Assembly: GCA_009760855.2 (NCBI GenBank)
Contig: WPIO01000051.1
Span: 616,001 to 680,000 of the forward strand
Origin: Cristatella mucedo
Taxonomy: Eukaryota > Bryozoa > Phylactolaemata > Cristatellidae
Direction of reading: 5' to 3'
DNA length: 64,000 nucleotides
In this document: positions 44,455 through 53,872 of the stretch, one piece after another
Layout of the letters: each line of letters begins with the position of its first letter
Numbering within the stretch: position 1 is the first letter of the stretch
Translations under genes and position numbers: made by a program
Notes under the pieces: model-generated
Database searches by the model: none
What the model saw: only the letters and a program-made list of their open reading frames with translations
What the model was told of the DNA's origin: nothing

Positions 44455-45655
44455 GTGAGTGCAAAAAGAAAAAGAACTATTCCATCGAGTAAAAGAAGCG
44501 AATTATGCAGGACTCCCAGGGGAAGAATTAGAGGCTTTCTATAAAGAGAAGACGTTATATCTCCAAATTGATCTGAAGTGGCGAACGAAATAATCAGGTC
44601 GGCAACCATTACTTCCTGAGCTGGAAGGCATCACAGATGAATAGATTGGTGATAGGAGAGCAAAGGCTCTGGTTATTTTCAGAGCCGATATTCAAGCATT
44701 TGGCCTTGCAATGCACCGAAGTTATAAATATTCACAGAGAATTCAAAGCATCACAGCACTGGCTGGATAGTTTCCGTCATAGTTATGAATTGTCTCTAAG
44801 ACGATAGACAAAAATTATTTATGGTAGAAGGTGATGAAGTTGTTAAACGTTCACTTACATTCAAGTCCTTTGTTGATGGCATCGACATTTCCAAATACCA
44901 ACTTTCCAGCACCATTGCGATGGATGAAACCGAAGTGTTTATGGGCCAAGGTTCACAAATGGCAATCGATCTGCCTCGTCAATCTACGTTCACTCCACTG
45001 GTTACAAAAGTGCACGTATTACCTGTATTTTGGCGATTCGTCCGGATGGAAAGAAAAAGATAAGATTGAACGTTTTTCAGGAGTCGTGTTCTTAAACCAA
45101 AAAATCCTGGTGCATACACTCAGTTATTTGGAAGTGGGTCGATTGAATGTCGTCACTGGTTTTGCAAGGTGACTAAAGAGGTCTGATAGTCTGGGATTCA
45201 TCCAGCACTCGCTACGCCGAAGACATAAAGAACTTCCTTGAATAGAGAAGAATACATCAAATAAATTTGGTGCTGGAATAACTGCCTAAGCCCAGTCTCT
45301 TGATATTGCAATAAACAAGCCATTCAAAAACCATTTTCGCATGGTAATTAATGGCTACATTGAAAATAGAATGGAGAGAAATCAGCGAGGAAACTTTGTG
45401 AAGCCTGGCCTTCAAGAGGTCGTTACTTAGTGAAGAATTCATGGGATAAAATCACTGACAGCTGTGTTGTCAATGCACTACAAGCAGGCTACTTAGATAA
45501 GAAGTGCTAATTTAAGGAGAGCTATATTGCTAGGCATGAGAGATCGGGGCAACGGTTCTGCAGGAAATGACGTCGCAAGAAATTCATGCAGTAATTAAAG
45601 TTTTGGAAATTCATGACCATGTTCCAGAAGATGACATAATTATATTTGAATGAAA
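44455..45655 (+). pseudogene. pogo/Tigger-type DDE transposase relic
   Basis: Tc1/mariner-superfamily transposase in pieces across three frames. Visible segments are KEANYAGLPGEELEAFYKEK (44490), LPELEGITDE and ADIQAFGLAMHRSY, HWLDSF, SLTFKSFVDGIDISKYQL, IAMDETEVFMGQGSQ (first catalytic Asp, ~44920), an RITC-I-AIRPDGK block, KIERFSGVVFLNQK, VWDSSSTRYAEDIKNFL (second Asp, ~45200), QSLDIAINKPFKNHF (third Asp, ~45310), NQRGNFVKPGLQEVV and DHVPEDD. All three D positions can be found, but frameshifts and stops are numerous. The N-terminal DNA-binding part is missing. Confidence 0.85.
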
Positions 45656-45817
45656 AAAGATGTTTGTAAATAAACAAAACAGATTTTTGTACCTGAATAA
45701 ATATTTATGTACATGAGAAAAATAAAATACGACATCCCTGAAAGTAAGTTCTAATGCGATTCTCGGATGCATAATTACTATAGGGCATTGTCTTATTTTT
45801 CAGAGAAACACGGTATA

Positions 45818-45902
45818 TAATCTATATATGTGCTATATATATATACTATATTTATGTATATGCTATATATATGCTATATATATGCTATATATATATATAT
45901 GC

Positions 45903-45935
<33 letters not shown>

Positions 45936-45940
45936 ATAGT
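45818..45940. repeat. (TA)n-rich tract with TATGC interruptions
   Basis: Imperfect TATATATGC-type repeats; low complexity. Confidence 0.95.
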
Positions 45941-46118
45941 GCGCTCTCGGTTGTCCTAGCCAATTATACGCTCCTGTGTTACATGTAAAATTACTGTACC
46001 TATGAACTGTAGGCCTATGTATTCGAGAAACCTCGCAAATCCTTCAATGCCAGTACGGGTACGGACATTTCCCCCGGACGTTTCCCCCCTGGAGTAGGAC
46101 ATTCCACTCGGGAATATG

Positions 46119-46212
46119 GTTTAGGGTTTAGTGTTTAAGGTTTAGTGTTTATGGGTTTAGGGTTTTAGGGTTTTCGGGTTTAAGGTTTAGTGTTTAGGAT
46201 TTAGGGTTTAGA
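46119..46212 (+). repeat. Degenerate telomere-like repeat (TTTAGGG-type)
   Basis: About a dozen variants of TTTAGGG/TTTAGTG/TTTAAGG in a row over ~93 bp. The exact metazoan TTAGGG hexamer period is not kept; seven-base spacing dominates. Confidence 0.8.
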
Positions 46213-46284
46213 GCGGGCTGCGCCGCCGCCGCCTAAATCCATCATCGCTCGTATTCCGCGCTGTAATTAGTGCGTGTTAGGGCG

Positions 46285-46310
46285 TAACTCGATCTTTTGA
46301 GATCGAGTTA
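46285..46310. terminator. Perfect 11-bp stem-loop
   Basis: TAACTCGATCT (46285-46295) pairs fully with AGATCGAGTTA (46300-46310) across a 4-nt loop. It lies immediately 3' of the stop codon of the minus-strand frame 46520-46314. Its role is unknown; calling it a transcript-end structure is inference. Confidence 0.5.
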
Positions 46311-46313
46311 TAC

Positions 46314-46520
46314 TCAGTAAACCTCTGAGGCTTCGCGCTCATTTTCAGAAACGCGCGGCACACCGTAGCGCACGCCCACTTTGACGGGTACGAACACGTG
46401 AGTGGCGGCGTCGAGCGGGACCGAACTCCCGCTGGACCAAACTGTATAGCGCGCCGACCCCGCTGACGCCGCAGCCGCCGCCGCTCGCGCCATTAGAAAC
46501 CACTCTTCCAATCCATCCAT
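46314..46520 (-). CDS. GC-rich reading frame inside the foldback block (68 codons)
   Basis: Starts at ATG 46520 and ends at TGA 46314. It has an Ala-rich stretch, then SSVPLDAATHVFVPVKVGVR and an acidic end. Most third codon positions are G or C, unlike the AT-rich surroundings, as in real or recently captured coding sequence. No family is recognised. It is probably the 3' part of something longer, because the upstream side runs into low-complexity sequence. Confidence 0.3.
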   Translation of the reverse strand: MDGLEEWFLMARAAAAAASAGSARYTVWSSGSSVPLDAATHVFVPVKVGVRYGVPRVSENEREASEVY

Positions 46521-46570
46521 CCTTCCAATTATACTGAGTTGATTTTATTTCAACAGAGCGTGAACTTCAT

Positions 46571-46640
46571 ATGATCATGTATATATAAATATATATATAT
46601 ATATATATTTGCATGTAAATATATATATATATATATGTAT
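46571..46640. repeat. (TA)n tract
   Basis: ATATAT runs broken by GCATGTAA. Confidence 0.95.
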
Positions 46641-47039
46641 TTTTAGTTATACATTGACCAACATAGAGGGGGAATGTCCTACCCCGGGGTAATGTCCAGG
46701 GGGGGGGAAAATGTGCTAGGGTCCACCACCGGGGAAATGTCTAGTGGGAAAGTGTCCAGGGGGGATGTCCTACAACCTAGCCAGCTACAGCCGCTTGACC
46801 GCTCCTTGTGCGTGGGCAAGAGTTCTTTTACAAATAATCAGATTTAATGAAACCAAGCCAATTAGCGTGTTGTTTACTGATTGACTAAATTGGCTTAATT
46901 AAATGTACAATAATAATTATACGATATTTATAACGTCTGGTATATCATATTTTCTCTTATTTTGTTTAATATATTGTGTAATACGAGTGTAATGGCAACT
47001 AAAGGAGTGTTATTTTATGTCCAAAAGGTTCTAATAATA

Positions 47040-47192
47040 TTAAAAACTGTATTTAGAGGATCGTGAACAGGTTTTCAATTCTCTAACTACGAAAAAATAT
47101 TCGATTTATAAATAAAGAATCCTAGTTCGCGGAAATTCACTAATTGCGGTAGAGTCTGGAACTGTTTAACCGCGATAAACGAGGGAAAACTG
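47040..47192 (+). mobile_element. Right end of a pogo/Tigger element
   Basis: Ends TTAACCGCGATAAACGAGGG then AAAACTG followed by TA, the terminal pattern typical of Tigger elements with a TA target. It is very likely the 3' terminus of the transposase relic at 44455, separated from it by the foldback-like block. The matching left end was not found. Confidence 0.65.
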
Positions 47193-47194
47193 TA

Positions 47195-47230
47195 TATATC
47201 TATCAATCTATCTATATATATCTATATATA

Positions 47231-47294
<64 letters not shown>

Positions 47295-47500
47295 AACACA
47301 CACACATATGTATATATATATATGGCACCGTGCATATGTATATAAAAATAAATAAATATATATATATATATATATAAATATATATATATGTGTGTGTGTG
47401 TGTGTATGTGCGTGTGTGTGTGTGTAGGTTCGTGTGTGCGTGAGCGTGTGTGCGTGAGCGTATGTATGTGCGTGTGCGTATATATAGGCACATGCAGCGG
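47195..47500. repeat. Compound microsatellite: (TA)n, (CT)n, (TA)n, (TG)n
   Basis: (CT)15 at 47233-47262, followed by (TA)n and CACACA, more TA, then (TG)n interspersed with CG to 47480. Both-strand open frames over it are repeat artefacts. Confidence 0.95.
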
Positions 47501-47504
47501 CTTT

Positions 47505-49325
47505 ACCACGGGCGATTGTGGGGGTAATTTGCCCTACCCTTTACAGTGGAGCAGCGACTGGGCCACCTTCCGTTTCACCACCCCATCCGACCCTCACTAG
47601 CGGCAATAACATATCTAAGTTTCACTCGATGAGCAACCGCTAAGTTCGTATTGACTAAACACAACGTTTTTAGGCTATAGTTGGTTTTTATTAGTAGTGG
47701 GTCTAGCCCCACCTAAATTAAAATCTTAAGGGTTTTTTCCCGCCTACAAAACAACTTGGCAAATCTACCCCTAGACGAAAATCCTGGCTCCGTCACTGGG
47801 CACTTTTGTTCACTTGTACACATACATGTATACAAGACTTGTTTACATGCATGTATACAAGACGTACGTACGGTACAAAATCCCATAGAAAAAGCGATGT
47901 AGTCGAACAAAAAGTAAAATTAGTTGCCAAACCATTGCAGCCGGAAATGAAAACTTGAAAATCGGATGTATCCCCGAGTTTTCCCTTACCTAACCCTCTT
48001 CTTAAGATATTTCACGCAGCCTGGCGCGCGGCGCAAGGAAGTCGCAGTGAGAGATTATCCGCACTCGTAATTAAGCAGTCGCCTGTGTGAGCGTGCAGCG
48101 CCACGCTGCGGCCATCCTCTCTACCCTTCGCCGCAGCCGTTCGTTACGCGCGCTCCGATGCTGCACCGAGCCAATGGTGGCCGCCGCGCATCGAGACTCG
48201 AGGCCGCGTCGAGCTCAGTCCGAGCAGAGGGAGCAAAGGGACGCAGAGGGAGCAGAGACGCAGCGGCGACGTCTCGGCAACGGCGGCGGCGAGGGCGAGC
48301 TCGCGCCTCGCCGGCAAATTGAGCAAGCCTGCGTGACGTCTGCGGCAAAAGGGCAGCGGCCACGACATTTTTCCAACATGGAAACTCGGTGGCCACCAGG
48401 GAGAGGCCACGAGAGAAGGGGACCAAGAGAGGTCGAAGGAAGCGTTTACGAAGGGTGAGCCGCTTCCCCGTCTCCCTCAAAGGGGGAGGAGAGAGAGAGA
48501 GCGAGAGAGGGGGGGGGAGTAGATAGCAACCCCCAGTCACCGCCCCGCCTACAGCCCTGATCCCAAGTCAGCTATGGCCTGCTACGCTGCTGCTAAGCTG
48601 CTCGCTAAGCTGCTACGCACTTCGCGCGACTGTTAACGACGTTCGGCAGCTCGGGTACGCCGCTTGTACAGCTGAGGACTGGCAGAGCGAGCGACATGAA
48701 GGCAGTCCTCCCATTACTGAATTACATTACATGTTTACATGTACATTATTACATGTACATTATTATTATTATTATTATTATTACATTATTACATGTACAT
48801 TACATTAAAATTACATTACATTACTGAATTACATTACATGAAGGCAGTCCTTCCATTACATAATCCCCTTCTCTGCGCTCGGCTCGAGCTGACAGTGTGC
48901 CGCCGCCGCGCCGTTTGAATTCTTTTGTCTCCATTTAACTAATTGCCGCCGTTTAGCTGGCGCTCCCGCTCGCAAGCTGGATAGCGACCGGTATCGACTC
49001 GAGCTGCTTCCGAGCTGCGTTGAAACCAATTCGCCGGAGAGTTCACATTAGAGGCGTGCGGCGTGGGAGCTGACTGACGAAAGGCTGCCGTCGTTTTCTT
49101 GGCGCGTCGGTCGGTCGCTGGTCGCTCTCGGCAGTAGCGCGCTCAGCCGAGACGCGCCGATAGAAATGGCCGGTCCAGTTTTTCTTTCGAGAAAACTACC
49201 CGCAGCCATTAGCCATCAGCCGTAGCTTGTTGGCTCCGCATGCACCTTTTGCTCTCGGCTGCAATGCTTTCTCTCTCTCTATGCTTATATCGTCCTTTTC
49301 GCTCAGCCCTTTTGAACGTTTTTGA
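47505..49325. other. GC-rich stretch, no supported gene
   Basis: 48.0-48.7 kb is strikingly CpG-rich for this window, with overlapping open frames on both strands (48087-48458 plus; 48121-48540 minus). Without splice sites or homology I cannot choose between them. It may be a CpG-island-like region of a neighbouring gene. A (GA)n/G-run lies at 48488-48520. Confidence 0.4.
48694..48859. repeat. ATTAC/ACATGT-rich insert between 24-bp direct repeats
   Basis: ACATGAAGGCAGTCC followed by TCCCATTAC at 48694-48717 recurs with one change at 48836-48859. Between them lies 118 bp made of (ATT)n, TACATGTACAT and ATTACATTAC units. The latter is the complement of the second LINE family's tail pentamer. 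Confidence 0.75.
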
Positions 49326-49328
49326 AGC

Positions 49329-49460
49329 CTCGCGGTAAGGTGCTCGCTCTTCACAGCGCAGGAACGCCTGGATTCTAATCATGCAGCTGGCCCACTGCAA
49401 ACGGCAACGATGGCCGCTGTTGCGCATCTACACGAATGAGTCAGCTGAATCAGCCGCGTC
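49329..49460 (+). repeat. Degraded tRNA-derived SINE (family 1)
   Basis: GGTAAGGTGCTCGCTCTTCAC, a box-B-like GATTCTAATCATGC, then CCACTGCAAACGGCAACGATGG and a tail-like GAGTCAGCTGAATCAGC. Head and tail are partly lost. Confidence 0.55.
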
Positions 49461-49665
49461 TGACTTTTAACCTTTACTTCACCTACTTTTACCTACTAAA
49501 TGGGCTGCTTGTGAGCAAAGTGCTACTTTGACATCGGACGAGCACTTCGCGCGAGTCTCCGCGAGAGTCTTGGCTGGAGAAAATGGTGCGATTTCAGCGA
49601 TGGCCGACTGGCCGCCAGGCTCTCGCTTATCCATCGTAGCTGGCTATCCAAAACGTACGGGTTAA

Positions 49666-49755
49666 TGTACCCTAGAGTAGGCGGACCCACTGACATTCGA
49701 TATGTCGGGCTGGGCGTCGCCTTGCCCCGGAAGGGTAAAGCCTGGGGTCAGCTCC
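49666..49755 (+). repeat. Left terminal inverted repeat
   Basis: Pairs with 50218-50307. The ATG at 49702 opens a 77-codon frame (MSGWASPCPGRVKPGVSS...) running inward; the same ATG and first 18 residues are repeated on the minus strand from the right repeat. Confidence 0.9.
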
Positions 49756-50217
49756 CAGAGTTCCGAGGACGGGAACTGGGTACAACGTGCTCGCTCTCTT
49801 TCGGCGGAAGCTCTTGACGGTGTTGGACGTCCGCTCCGTCTTCCACAGAGTACTCAGCTAGCCGGGTCTTGGACGGCGTACGCGTGTACTGGTAAAACGG
49901 AGTCCTGCGACGGTGCGACTGTGGAAGCCGACTGAGTACTAACACGTTTGTCCGCGCTTGCGGCGTCATCCCGCAACCTTTAGTTTACTTTGTATAGGAC
50001 CTTCCTCTGTAGGCTTGTTTAGTGCCCTCCTTTGTATAGCGCATGCATGTGTATTATATAAAATGTTGTTTACCCGATCGATCACGCGTGAACCACTGTT
50101 ACCGGAGGGCCCGGCGTAACGACCCAGAACGGACATAGATAGTAGCAAACCATAGTGGGAGTTAGCCGCTGGCCCCTTGAACTCGGTTACATTTTGGTGA
50201 CCCTGACGTGACCTGAC

Positions 50218-50307
50218 GGAGCTGACCCCAGGCTTTACCCTTCCGGGGCAAGGCGACGCCCAGCCCGACATATCGAATGTCAGTGGGTCCGCCTACTATA
50301 GGGTACA
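50218..50307 (-). repeat. Right terminal inverted repeat
   Basis: Reverse complement of the left repeat, single mismatch near the outer end (CTATAGTAGG against CTAGAGTAGG). Confidence 0.9.
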
Positions 50308-50566
50308 CTTTTATAGCAAAATGCAAAGGAGCGGAAGAAAGTGCGACTGGTGGTAAAACTTGCTCGACTGACGCTCAGCTCGTGCAGTAGAATCGTTGAG
50401 CGACTGCGCCAAGTCGCGAAGTCGCTTAACAACTTGGCTGCGCCAAGTCTTCGAAGCTTCGAAGCCTGAAATTGTGGCCACGAAGCCATGAAGCTTTGGC
50501 CAGCAGCCATAACAACTGCTACCTGGCTGCAAATATCTGGTTCACAAGGCATTGCCGAACCTACTT

Positions 50567-50737
50567 TGCGCATGCGCACCGCCCACGTATCCGCTTCTCC
50601 CAGGCGATGAGCTCCGGTCGCTCAGTTCTTTTTTCTCGCAAGGTGCGTACCGCAGGCCCTGCTCAAGAAATGATAGTCAAGAATAGGAGGCTCTCATCTT
50701 TGAGTTTTCTTGGAGCGCTAACGGTGCCGCCATATTT
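50567..50737. promoter_or_regulatory. Promoter-like motifs: NRF-1-like palindrome and YY1-like site
   Basis: TGCGCATGCGCA at 50567-50578 is a perfect 12-bp palindrome with the NRF-1 core. GCCGCCATATTT at 50726-50737 read on the minus strand is AAATATGGCGGC, a YY1-type site that includes an ATG (MAAPLALQ...). Such sites often sit at starts of housekeeping transcripts in animals. The minus frame stops after 18 codons unless spliced. The plus frame from 50820 (MDRPKPTEEEG...) runs into a (GA)n tract. No gene is called. Confidence 0.4.
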
Positions 50738-50902
50738 GACGTCCATCGCAGGTTATGGATGACGCACAGTTGGCGATGCTCAGCTCCGGTGCTCAGCTTC
50801 AGCTTTAGTCAGCGAGAAATGGACAGACCTAAACCGACCGAGGAGGAAGGAAGCGAACGCTGCGACGCGAAGCTTGCCCAGGCCTGCCTAGATATTGAAT
50901 GG

Positions 50903-50905
<3 letters not shown>

Positions 50906-50964
<59 letters not shown>

Positions 50965-50978
50965 TGTGTGTGTGTGTG
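50906..50978. repeat. (GA)n-(GT)n microsatellite
   Basis: About 55 bp of GA followed by (GT)7-8. Confidence 0.97.
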
Positions 50979-51059
50979 AGACCGATTTTCAGTTCAGTTA
51001 TTTTCTGAGCAATCCTTACACCAGGAATGAGTGTGTGAGGCTTAGAGCCGCAGCGTGAC

Positions 51060-51530
51060 ATCGGCGCACATGCCGCTCCTTCCTAACCACCTATACAGCT
51101 AAAGCGCAACTGTAGCAACGCGAGTCAGCGGAAGCTAATGTAAAGCCTACTGAAATGTCGAGAGCAAATGCCAGTGTCGGTTTCTTTTTTAAGGTTTTCC
51201 CTCAAGAAACCTGACCTTATGCAATGGTCAGAAACTATGCTATTCTTTCTTGAATAGAATTAGACAAACGAGAACCCATAACAACAACTCATTAAACAGT
51301 CGTCGGTTTCAGTCGTTAACAAAGCTCGGGAGCAACAGACTTGTATTAACGGGTACCTCATTCTAAACTGGAACCTCATGCCAGACAAGCTAAAAGTAGT
51401 CCTCTAATGCGAAAGGTTCAGGCTGATGGGAAGCCTAGGTGATTGCTCAGGTCCAGCAATAAAACTATTGGTGACCCAGCCAGGCTATTTATGGAAGTGT
51501 TCAGAGGATCCAAGTCCGTAGCTCAAAACC
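51060..51530. other. Stretch without a recognised gene
   Basis: No element ends or exon signals stand out. Confidence 0.4.
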
Positions 51531-51535
51531 AGGAA

Positions 51536-52135
51536 ACAATAATAATAATAATGCACTTGATAAAGCGCCCTCAGAGAACTTAATCTCTCTCTAGGCGTTT
51601 TACATTTGCTGCAAAGGGAAATGCAATTGAATGGTGCTTGATAAACAAACAAAATGGATAACGTGGTTAGAGGTGACATGCACAGGGTCAACATGCAAAT
51701 GTGGTAAGTGGCAGCATGCACAGTGTCAGCACGCATAAGCACATCAAGGACGAATCACAGGGACCCACTAAATGCTGTCCTAAATTGGTGTTTTTAAGTT
51801 TTTTTTAAATGTGGTCAGGTCAGGGGATGTTCTGACGCAAGTCGGGAGTAAGTTCCAGGCTTTGGGAGCATGCAAACTAAATGCATGGTCTCCAAAGGAT
51901 TTGAGATTTGTACGAGGTATTTGTAGACTGTTGGATTCCGAAAAGCGGGTGGTACGATGCTTGGCCTGGTGGGGGAGTAGATCTGACAGATAGGCTGGAG
52001 CCATAGAATGAAGTGACCTAAAAGTGAGCGACAAAACCTTGAAGTCAATCCATTGCTTGACTGGTAGTCAGTGCAGGTCGGCAAGAAGTGGTGTAATGTG
52101 GCAACTGCGATCTAAGCGACGGCCTCTACTGTGGC
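51536..52135 (-). mobile_element. L2/CR1-type LINE, 5'-truncated
   Basis: Minus strand. AAT-repeat tail at 51536-51552, hairpin AAGCGCCC...CTCTCTAGGCG, then the C-terminal ORF with FSLTFRSLHSMAPAYLSDLL, RTTRFSESNSLQIPRTNLK and FKKNLKT. It is among the better-preserved 3' halves in the window and ends abruptly near 52135. Confidence 0.92.
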
Positions 52136-52139
52136 GAAC

Positions 52140-52835
52140 CAAAGAATCAATGTAGATTGAATTTGAATTGATTTTATTCGCCACTTTTGTTGCACAAAAC
52201 TAATTTGGACATTACTTAACGCTTGAAAACAATGAGCCAATGCAGTCTGCTCACTGCTATTAAAGTGTTTAGAGCTGAATAGTTTGTTTTCTGACGCGCT
52301 TACTTGTGATGCACTGGCATTTTGATTCTAATGCTTCCGCCGGCCGATATTAGTGGGCCACTATGCCTCTCGATGCTCACGTGCGTGGGAAAATACCATA
52401 GGAGGTCTCCGCTTCGTAGCTGCTTTATAACAAAGCAATTGGTACGCATTTTTTAACGTTGGCTTTCAAAAAGCTATTTTCCAAGCAGGTTTAGAATGGG
52501 CTCTGGCAGCTCGACAACTCTGAAAACAGCGTCTGGTTGTGTGCACTGTGTGCCATACTTATTTCGCCAAGAAGCAAAGCTGCGCTAATGATTCGGTAGG
52601 ACCTACCTGTGGCCTCTTTGGAAACACCTCTGAGTAAGCCCATCGACGCGTATCTCGAACGACCTCCTTGATTAAACTGCATACTTAGGAGCATGAAAAC
52701 ATAAAGTTGTTCTCGCTCGGGCAGGTTTCGACTGTCGTCTAAATGTCCATTTCAAGAGAGCTAGTCAAGCGGGACGTCACGTGATGCTGAAATAAAGGGA
52801 GCTGGAGCAAAGCAGTGGCTCCACTCAAAATCAGA
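52140..52835. other. Stretch without a recognised gene
   Basis: No supported feature. A frame on the minus strand at 52491-52694 has no signals. Confidence 0.4.
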
Positions 52836-52837
52836 AA

Positions 52838-53008
52838 TTCTAGCTGATTCAGCAGCCTAGTCTTGTATAGTATAGAAGAGCCTTATAGTCTATCACCACC
52901 AGTTGCAGCATCACTAAAAAATCCCCCAACGCAGGATTCGAACGCACAACCTCGCCTAGGATATCTCGAAGAGCGACCGCCTTGCCAAGTGTGCTATGGC
53001 GGCTCACC
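52838..53008 (-). repeat. tRNA-derived SINE (family 1)
   Basis: Complement: GCCGCCATAGCACACTTGGCAAGG head, GTTGTGCGTTCGAATCCTGCG box B, eroded body, TAAGGCTCTTCTATAC and TGCTGAATCAGCTAGAATT tail. Confidence 0.82.
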
Positions 53009-53539
53009 GCAAGACATCTGTTACATATATTTCATCAGAGGCAATGGCAAGTTCACATAAGGCAATAAACTGATGGTCGACATCAGCATTTTTGAATTAT
53101 GTATCTGTGATTGCACTAGGTTCTTGTAGAAGTGAAACTTGGCTTTAGCTACGATCCGTCGGTACGACCAACGACCAACAGGCAATAGACAGTCAGTCTT
53201 GATTTTTTATAAGCCTTTTCAAGCTTTCGCTTAGTAGCATTCATAGCTTGTTGAATATTTGCAGTAAACCGCAGTTTATCTTTGCAATCGCATAAATTGC
53301 GCTTAGTCAGCGGAGCAAACTATTCAAGAAAATCGGCAAGCGTCGTGTTTTAGAATTAAGGTTAGACCACATGGAGGATTAAGCAGAAGAGGCGAGGAGA
53401 ATTTATCTCGCGTACAACATCTACATCAAAGTTCTTCTGGTTTCGGGATCCTTAGACAACTTTTGCTAATGAAGGGACGATACCTTCAGAGGAGTGCCGT
53501 TTGGATGCGTTACAGGTCCTGGATTTGTTTAGGTGCCCA

Positions 53540-53650
53540 CTTATTGAACCCTTAATTCTTTAGCTCCAGTCAACCTATCTGAGATACTTCCCAATCAGGC
53601 TTCTCATCGGACCATCAGGTGCTGCGACTCCAGTCATTTAGCTCTGCATT
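53540..53650 (+). mobile_element. Small L2-type LINE fragment
   Basis: Reads LAPVNLSEILPNQASHRTIRC, clearly alignable with the APAYLSDLLPHQAKHRTTRF segment of the 51.8-kb LINE. Both ends are lost. Confidence 0.6.
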
Positions 53651-53872
53651 GTCCCGCGATTCTGACCAGCATGCTTCGGCGGCTGACTTCGAAACGGAAA
53701 CCGCTTGTGAAATAGCCTCGATGAGCAGGCATATTAGCATCGCGATATTTATTATTTAGCTATATTAGCGGACGACTTTCAGCCCATATCCTATGTTAGA
53801 AGAGAACCTAACTGGCGCAGGCACCTGTCTGCCGGTTAAAGGTATCGTTTATGTTGAGCCGGGGACAGAGAT

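Larger units (their letters stand above)
46063..46769. mobile_element. Foldback-like block with inverted GGACATTTCCCC-type arrays
   Basis: Left arm (46063-46106) has GGACATTTCCCCC, GGACGTTTCCCCCC and GGACATTCC units. The right arm (46664-46769) carries at least five similar units in the opposite orientation (GGGGAATGTCC, GGGGTAATGTCC, GGGGAAATGTC and so on). Between the arms are degenerate telomere-like repeats, a GC-rich coding-like segment ending in a hairpin, and a TA tract. Outside the arms the 8-mer CCTAGCCA occurs at 45955-45962 and 46774-46781, a possible but unproven target duplication. It sits within the 3' part of the Tigger remnant. I know of no described family with this structure. 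Confidence 0.5.
49666..50307. mobile_element. Element with 90-bp near-perfect terminal inverted repeats (642 bp)
   Basis: 49666-49755 and the reverse complement of 50218-50307 agree at 89 of 90 positions by my alignment, so the structure is young or maintained. Ends are TGTACCCTA. No clear target duplication is seen. The inner part holds a TATA-like TATTATATAAAA near 50052, and TGTTACCGG...CGGTTACA at 50097-50191. TGGTGACCCTGACGTGACC at 50195-50213 resembles the primer-binding segment that follows LTRs in many Gypsy/BEL elements. This could be a MITE or an inverted product of an LTR element; I cannot decide. Confidence 0.75.

Noticed and set aside
45955-46781. CCTAGCCA direct repeats as proven target duplication
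   Set aside because: An 8-mer match alone is weak, and the boundaries do not coincide with the inverted arrays; kept only as a hypothesis.
47212-47600. Both-strand frames of 70-95 codons
   Set aside because: Entirely within a compound TA/CT/TG microsatellite.
48391-48409. CTCF-like motif GGCCACCAGGGAGAGGCCA
   Set aside because: One partial match in GC-rich DNA, and CTCF use in this organism is unknown.
48087-48540. Overlapping 123- and 139-codon frames on opposite strands
   Set aside because: GC-rich sequence is stop-poor; the two frames exclude each other and neither shows a recognisable domain or splice site.
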